Part shown: one piece after another, positions 60,686 through 64,000 of the stretch
Numbering within the stretch: the stretch's first letter is position 1
How the letters are laid out: each line of letters opens with the position of its first letter
Virus record (IMG/VR): IMGVR_UViG_3300031952_002809
Span: 1 to 64,000 of that record
Direction: 5' to 3' (one strand)
Source of the DNA: a virus
DNA: 64,000 bases
Notes under the pieces: generated by a model
What the model saw: only the letters and a program-made list of their open reading frames with translations
What the model was told of the DNA's origin: nothing
Databases searched by the model: none
Translations under genes and position numbers: made by a program

Positions 60686-62111
60686 ATGTCTTGTTATTGC
60701 CAATGCTTTAAAAAATGCTGAAAACAGGGAAATCTTTGTTCGAAGAGTTGCGTATAATCTATTCAGACTAAAGGAATACCAAACACTCGCCTGGGGAATT
60801 CTTGAAGTAAGCAAATCTGGAATAGAATTTAATCCTGACGCAGTTCGACTTAAATCACAGGCATGCCCAGTTCGCTATACGGTTGATCTTCCATTTATTC
60901 AGAATCTGATAACTAACTATCCTGATATTCCTGTATCAAACTTCATCGAACATGTTGAAAAGCTGACTGTTGACAGTGTTAAGCAAAGCATGATCGATTA
61001 CATGACAACAACTATATTTCCTGCATGCACCAATCCAACAATAACTTTGGCTGAATTAGATCAAAGATTTCTATATGGTAAAACTATTATTGAGCGAGGC
61101 TACTCATCTTCAAAGATGGGATTTAAAACACTTTCTGAGGTTGCTGCAGAATACGATATAATGAAAGCTACCGGTACAAGTAAGCGTCCAACCGGATTTA
61201 TCCAACTCGATCGTTATCTTACTGAAGGATTTAAAGATGGTCAAATAACTACTGTCGCAGCCCTCGCATCTCACGGAAAATCTAGTTTATGTCTCTCCAT
61301 GATGAAGAATCTTAGTCAATTGGAACAACCTGTTCCTGTAGCACAATTTGCTTTGGAGATGAATAACACATCTCTATTCACAAAACTTCTTGCATTTCGA
61401 ACACATTTACCTATATCTACTATTGTAAAAAAACCGGAAGATTTATCCTCTGACGAATTAAGTATATATGAGCATGAAAAGCAACAGCTCGCATTGAACA
61501 GGCATATTTTTTTGAATGATAAGCCTTCTCAAAATATAGCCAGCGTTCGAGAACAGATTCTTCTATTACAGGATCATATTAAACAACAATATATGGTTGT
61601 TGTTATAGATCTTTTTGGTAAACTCAGCGACCTGCAATCAAGTGATAATTTTGCTCGAGATTATGAAAAGAAATTAAATGAGATTCAAGTTATGGTGAGA
61701 GAGCTTGGTGTACACATGATTCTTGTTGCACAGCTTAATAGAGAGGTTGGAAAGAAGAACAGACGACCTACTATGAATGATCTTAAAAACTCCCATGCTC
61801 TTACTGAAGTGAGTGATATAATATTTGGGATACATCGTCCTTATTATGATCCAGAAAAAACATTCAAACAATATCTTACCTATGGCATGCCTCAAGATAC
61901 AGACGATGAATATGAAGATGATAGTAAGATAATAGAGACAGATCCTAACCAGAACGTTGCTGAGGTTATTATTCTTAAACAACGAATGGGTCCAAAGGAT
62001 GTTCTCATAAATTTTACATTTGATCCTGTAACTACTTGTTTTTCTCCTGTTACTGAAATGTACCAGCAACAACTAAATATTCGTAAAATTGAAGAAGAAG
62101 ACGAAGAATAG
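60639..62111 (+). CDS. Replicative DNA helicase (DnaB-like)
   Basis: The 490-aa product has the RecA-type core of DnaB: GFIQLDRYLTEGFKDGQITTVAALASHGKSSL (Walker A), FALEMNNTSL, VVVIDLFGKL (Walker B), VAQLNREVGKK and SHALTEVSDIIFGI. The N-terminal 170 residues are the less conserved scaffold domain. GAGGT precedes the ATG. It unwinds the fork 5' to 3' and works with the phage primase and loader. Confidence 0.85.
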   Translation: MRDIGILTHPIDKENECLVIANALKNAENREIFVRRVAYNLFRLKEYQTLAWGILEVSKSGIEFNPDAVRLKSQACPVRYTVDLPFIQNLITNYPDIPVSNFIEHVEKLTVDSVKQSMIDYMTTTIFPACTNPTITLAELDQRFLYGKTIIERGYSSSKMGFKTLSEVAAEYDIMKATGTSKRPTGFIQLDRYLTEGFKDGQITTVAALASHGKSSLCLSMMKNLSQLEQPVPVAQFALEMNNTSLFTKLLAFRTHLPISTIVKKPEDLSSDELSIYEHEKQQLALNRHIFLNDKPSQNIASVREQILLLQDHIKQQYMVVVIDLFGKLSDLQSSDNFARDYEKKLNEIQVMVRELGVHMILVAQLNREVGKKNRRPTMNDLKNSHALTEVSDIIFGIHRPYYDPEKTFKQYLTYGMPQDTDDEYEDDSKIIETDPNQNVAEVIILKQRMGPKDVLINFTFDPVTTCFSPVTEMYQQQLNIRKIEEEDEE

Positions 62112-62137
62112 ACTTAAAAAAGTCCCAAAAATATACT

Positions 62138-62165
62138 TAAAAAATAACTCTTTCCACCTATATTT
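62138..62165 (+). promoter_or_regulatory. Candidate late promoter for lysis and fibre genes
   Basis: The plus strand reads TAAA, 17 bases, TATATTT, matching the minus-strand copies before the virion operons. It lies in the 117-base gap after the last early gene, 64 bases from the amidase start. Confidence 0.65.
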
Positions 62166-62228
62166 CCCCATTAGATAACACTCTTCACCCATCTGTATAC
62201 ACTGTACCTACTATGCTTGGAGGAATCA

Positions 62229-62897
62229 ATGAGCATTATAAGCAATATTAAGAATATATATAGTAAGAAATCCATTCAAATAGAGCCTCCCGAAACAATA
62301 AGTGTCCAGCCTTTAGTAGAAAGAAAAACCGTAGATATCATCATTGATCGCCAAATAAGAACTAAATATCAAGCTGGGTGGATAGACAAAATAAGAACTA
62401 ATCCGATAACTGAAATTGTTTTGCATGGAACAGCAGGCGGTACAACTGCCGAAGGACTTCTTTTGTGGATGCTTAGTGGGGAACGAGCAAAGGAGTATTA
62501 CAAAGGAATAGCGTTATTTCATTATGCAATAGATCGAGATGAGCCACATATTGTGGAAATAATCGACCCTTCATATTGGGTATACCATTCAAGTTCGGGA
62601 AGTCATGACAAAGAAACTATTGGTATTGAACTAGTAAATCCCTCTAAAACAAATAGAGCCGAGTATACAGATAATCAATATGAAATGGTTTTTAATTTAG
62701 TGTTCAAACATCTTCTTCCAACATACCCTTCTATAAATAAAATAGTTTCTCACGATTACAATATGAAAACATTTTCTGGATTACCTCCGAAGGGATGCCC
62801 TGGAACTGGTTTTGATTGGACTCTCCTTGAAAAAAAATTAACTAGCAATAACAAGAAATTTACTAAGATCGAAACTGGTTCATACCAGTTAGCTTAG
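62229..62897 (+). CDS. N-acetylmuramoyl-L-alanine amidase (endolysin)
   Basis: The 222-aa product has the Amidase_2 zinc-enzyme plan: EIVLHGTA (first His ligand), a middle HYAIDRD/HSSSGSHDKETIGIELVN region, VSHDYN (second His) and KGCPGTGFDW (Cys ligand). It cleaves the bond between muramic acid and the first alanine of peptidoglycan. No signal peptide is present, so a holin would be needed for release. The ATG at MSIISN has TTGGAGG 4-5 bases upstream, and is preferred to an earlier TTG. Confidence 0.85.
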   Translation: MSIISNIKNIYSKKSIQIEPPETISVQPLVERKTVDIIIDRQIRTKYQAGWIDKIRTNPITEIVLHGTAGGTTAEGLLLWMLSGERAKEYYKGIALFHYAIDRDEPHIVEIIDPSYWVYHSSSGSHDKETIGIELVNPSKTNRAEYTDNQYEMVFNLVFKHLLPTYPSINKIVSHDYNMKTFSGLPPKGCPGTGFDWTLLEKKLTSNNKKFTKIETGSYQLA

Positions 62898-62950
62898 TAT
62901 ATTCTGGTAGGATTTTTTGAAAAAGAAGTTATCACACAATAGGATACGTA

Positions 62951-64000
62951 ATGGCTACTAGTGGTTATATGGTAGGACCCGTAGGGCCGGTAGGACCAAA
63001 AGGAGTTCCCGGCCCCCAAGGACCCGTTGGGCCAGGAGGTCCTCCTGGATCTCGAGGACTCCAAGGACCATCTGGAGGACCTCCTGGTCCGCAAGGACTC
63101 CAAGGCATAAAGGGTGCCACTGGATCTCAAGGACCATCTGGACCTCAAGGTCCTCGTGGATTAGTAGGATATTCTGGAGCTCCTGGGCCTCCAGGAGTAC
63201 CAGGTCCTGCTGGTCTGCAGGGTGTTCAGGGAGAAAAAGGAGACACTGGTCCAGCAGGAGCTGATGGTGCCCCTCTTATATGGAAAGGATCTTTTTCGAC
63301 AGCGCCTCTTTCTCCACAATTAAACTGGGCATATTATAACACAACTGATAAGAAATCCTATGTTTGGAATGGGACTAGTTGGAATATTGTTGCTCAGGAT
63401 GGTCAAACGGGTGCTGAAGGTCCACAGGGGGATGCTGGTATATCTTTGCTGTGGCAAGGTTCTTTTGATACCCCTCCACCTGATCCTTTGCTTAACTGGG
63501 CTTATTATAATACTATCGATAAGAAATCGTATATTTGGAACTCTTCTGTCTGGACTCTCGTTGCACAAGATGGCGATACAGGCCCACAAGGTGTTCAAGG
63601 TCCTCCTGGGGTAGATGGTATTTCTATATTTTGGAAAGGTTCTCTTTCGGCACCGCCATCTGATCCTTTGCTTAACTGGGCTTATTACAGTATACCAGAT
63701 AAAAAATCATACATATGGGATTCTGTAAGTTGGACTATGCTTGTTCAAGACGGTGCGCAGGGGTCGCAGGGAGAACAAGGTATTCAGGGTATTCCAGGCC
63801 CCCCTGGGCATGGAAATGTAGATGGCCCTGGTTCAGCCATCGTAGGTCATATAGCAACTTTTGCTACTAGCAGCGGTGAATACTTAGCAGATAGCGGTTT
63901 TTTTGCACAGGATGCCACAACCTTCGATAAAGGCTTTGTTCAACTTTCTAATAACTATCTGGGAACTTCAGAAAGCCTTGCTGTGACTGAGCTTGCTCTG
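62951..64000 (+). CDS. Collagen-like tail fibre/appendage protein (partial, runs off the right edge)
   Basis: The frame is open from the ATG to the window end (350 codons). It starts with about 35 Gly-X-Y triplets (residues about 9-105), then alternates short collagen stretches with three copies of a module of about 47 residues (core [17 protein letters not shown]...QDG), a likely beta-type sugar-binding or spacer module. After residue 300 a fibre-like region begins ([17 protein letters not shown]...). AGGAT precedes the ATG. Such proteins are common as phage fibres or head decorations that touch the host surface. Confidence 0.85.
   Translation, partial: MATSGYMVGPVGPVGPKGVPGPQGPVGPGGPPGSRGLQGPSGGPPGPQGLQGIKGATGSQGPSGPQGPRGLVGYSGAPGPPGVPGPAGLQGVQGEKGDTGPAGADGAPLIWKGSFSTAPLSPQLNWAYYNTTDKKSYVWNGTSWNIVAQDGQTGAEGPQGDAGISLLWQGSFDTPPPDPLLNWAYYNTIDKKSYIWNSSVWTLVAQDGDTGPQGVQGPPGVDGISIFWKGSLSAPPSDPLLNWAYYSIPDKKSYIWDSVSWTMLVQDGAQGSQGEQGIQGIPGPPGHGNVDGPGSAIVGHIATFATSSGEYLADSGFFAQDATTFDKGFVQLSNNYLGTSESLAVTELAL
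63269..63758 (+). repeat. Three tandem modules inside the fibre gene
   Basis: Three copies of the aromatic-rich module ([22 protein letters not shown] pattern) are separated by short collagen stretches. Copies two and three share 28 identical bases in a row (ending CTTAACTGGGCTTATTA), a sign of recent duplication or recombination. Confidence 0.7.

Noticed and set aside
62111-62124. GACTT/AAGTC hairpin after the DnaB-like gene
   Set aside because: The stem is only 5 bp with an A-only loop and no following U-run, too weak for a terminator.
62873-62890. AACTGGT/ACCAGTT hairpin at the end of the amidase gene as a terminator
   Set aside because: No U-run follows, and the fibre gene directly downstream needs read-through.
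62894-63148. Arg/Ser-rich minus-strand frame
   Set aside because: It is the antisense shadow of the collagen Gly-X-Y repeats.

Overview
The window is part of the genome of a large, AT-rich, double-stranded DNA tailed bacteriophage. No rRNA, tRNA or bacterial housekeeping block is visible. Instead there is a virion-assembly cluster, a phage-type replication and recombination set, nucleotide metabolism, phage sigma factors, a lysis amidase and the start of a collagen-like fibre gene. The host cannot be named from the sequence. Strong Shine-Dalgarno sites, TTGACA/TATAAT-like early promoters and a class II (B12-dependent) ribonucleotide reductase fit many low-GC or anaerobic bacteria. No large terminase or tail tube/sheath gene was recognised, so the genome continues on both sides.

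Layout. (1) Positions 1-27510 are read almost entirely on the minus strand and hold late genes. From right to left these are several unrecognised virion-type proteins, a 1519-aa coiled-coil protein, the portal (with an intein), three neighbouring genes sharing a small repeated module, a probable prohead protease, a very charged scaffold-like protein, a small structural protein, the major capsid protein, a terminator, a free-standing homing endonuclease, a mini zinc ribbon and a cation-efflux (CDF) transporter. One gene (8223-8852) is inserted in the opposite direction with its own promoter and operator. (2) Positions 27511-28208 are a divergent control region. (3) Positions 28209-62111 are read on the plus strand and hold early/middle genes: a lambda-O-like initiator containing origin iterons, a FliA-like sigma fragment, SbcD/SbcC-type nuclease subunits, class II ribonucleotide reductase, dUTPase, a degenerate PPP phosphatase, an SSB-like protein, RuvC, a UDG-DNA polymerase fusion with an intein, a sliding clamp, RecA with an intein, a PD-(D/E)XK-like protein, a helicase loader, a primase, a KTSC protein, ribbon-helix-helix proteins, a tubulin/FtsZ-like GTPase, a UvsW-like helicase with an intein, a second sigma factor and a DnaB-type helicase. 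(4) Positions 62229-64000 return to late functions: an amidase endolysin and a collagen-like fibre running off the window.

How the parts fit. The early genes supply a nearly complete replisome (initiator, loader, helicase, primase, polymerase, clamp, SSB) with recombination and junction-resolution enzymes. Two phage sigma-like proteins probably redirect host RNA polymerase to late genes. A motif TAAA-N17-TAT(A/T/C)TTT occurs before five transcription units, on both strands, including the CDF transporter and the amidase, and is the best candidate for the late promoter. Early promoters have TTGACT plus a shared inverted repeat TATACA-N9-TGTATA. Four inteins sit in conserved motifs of the portal, polymerase, RecA and helicase, and together with the free-standing endonuclease make this genome unusually rich in selfish elements.
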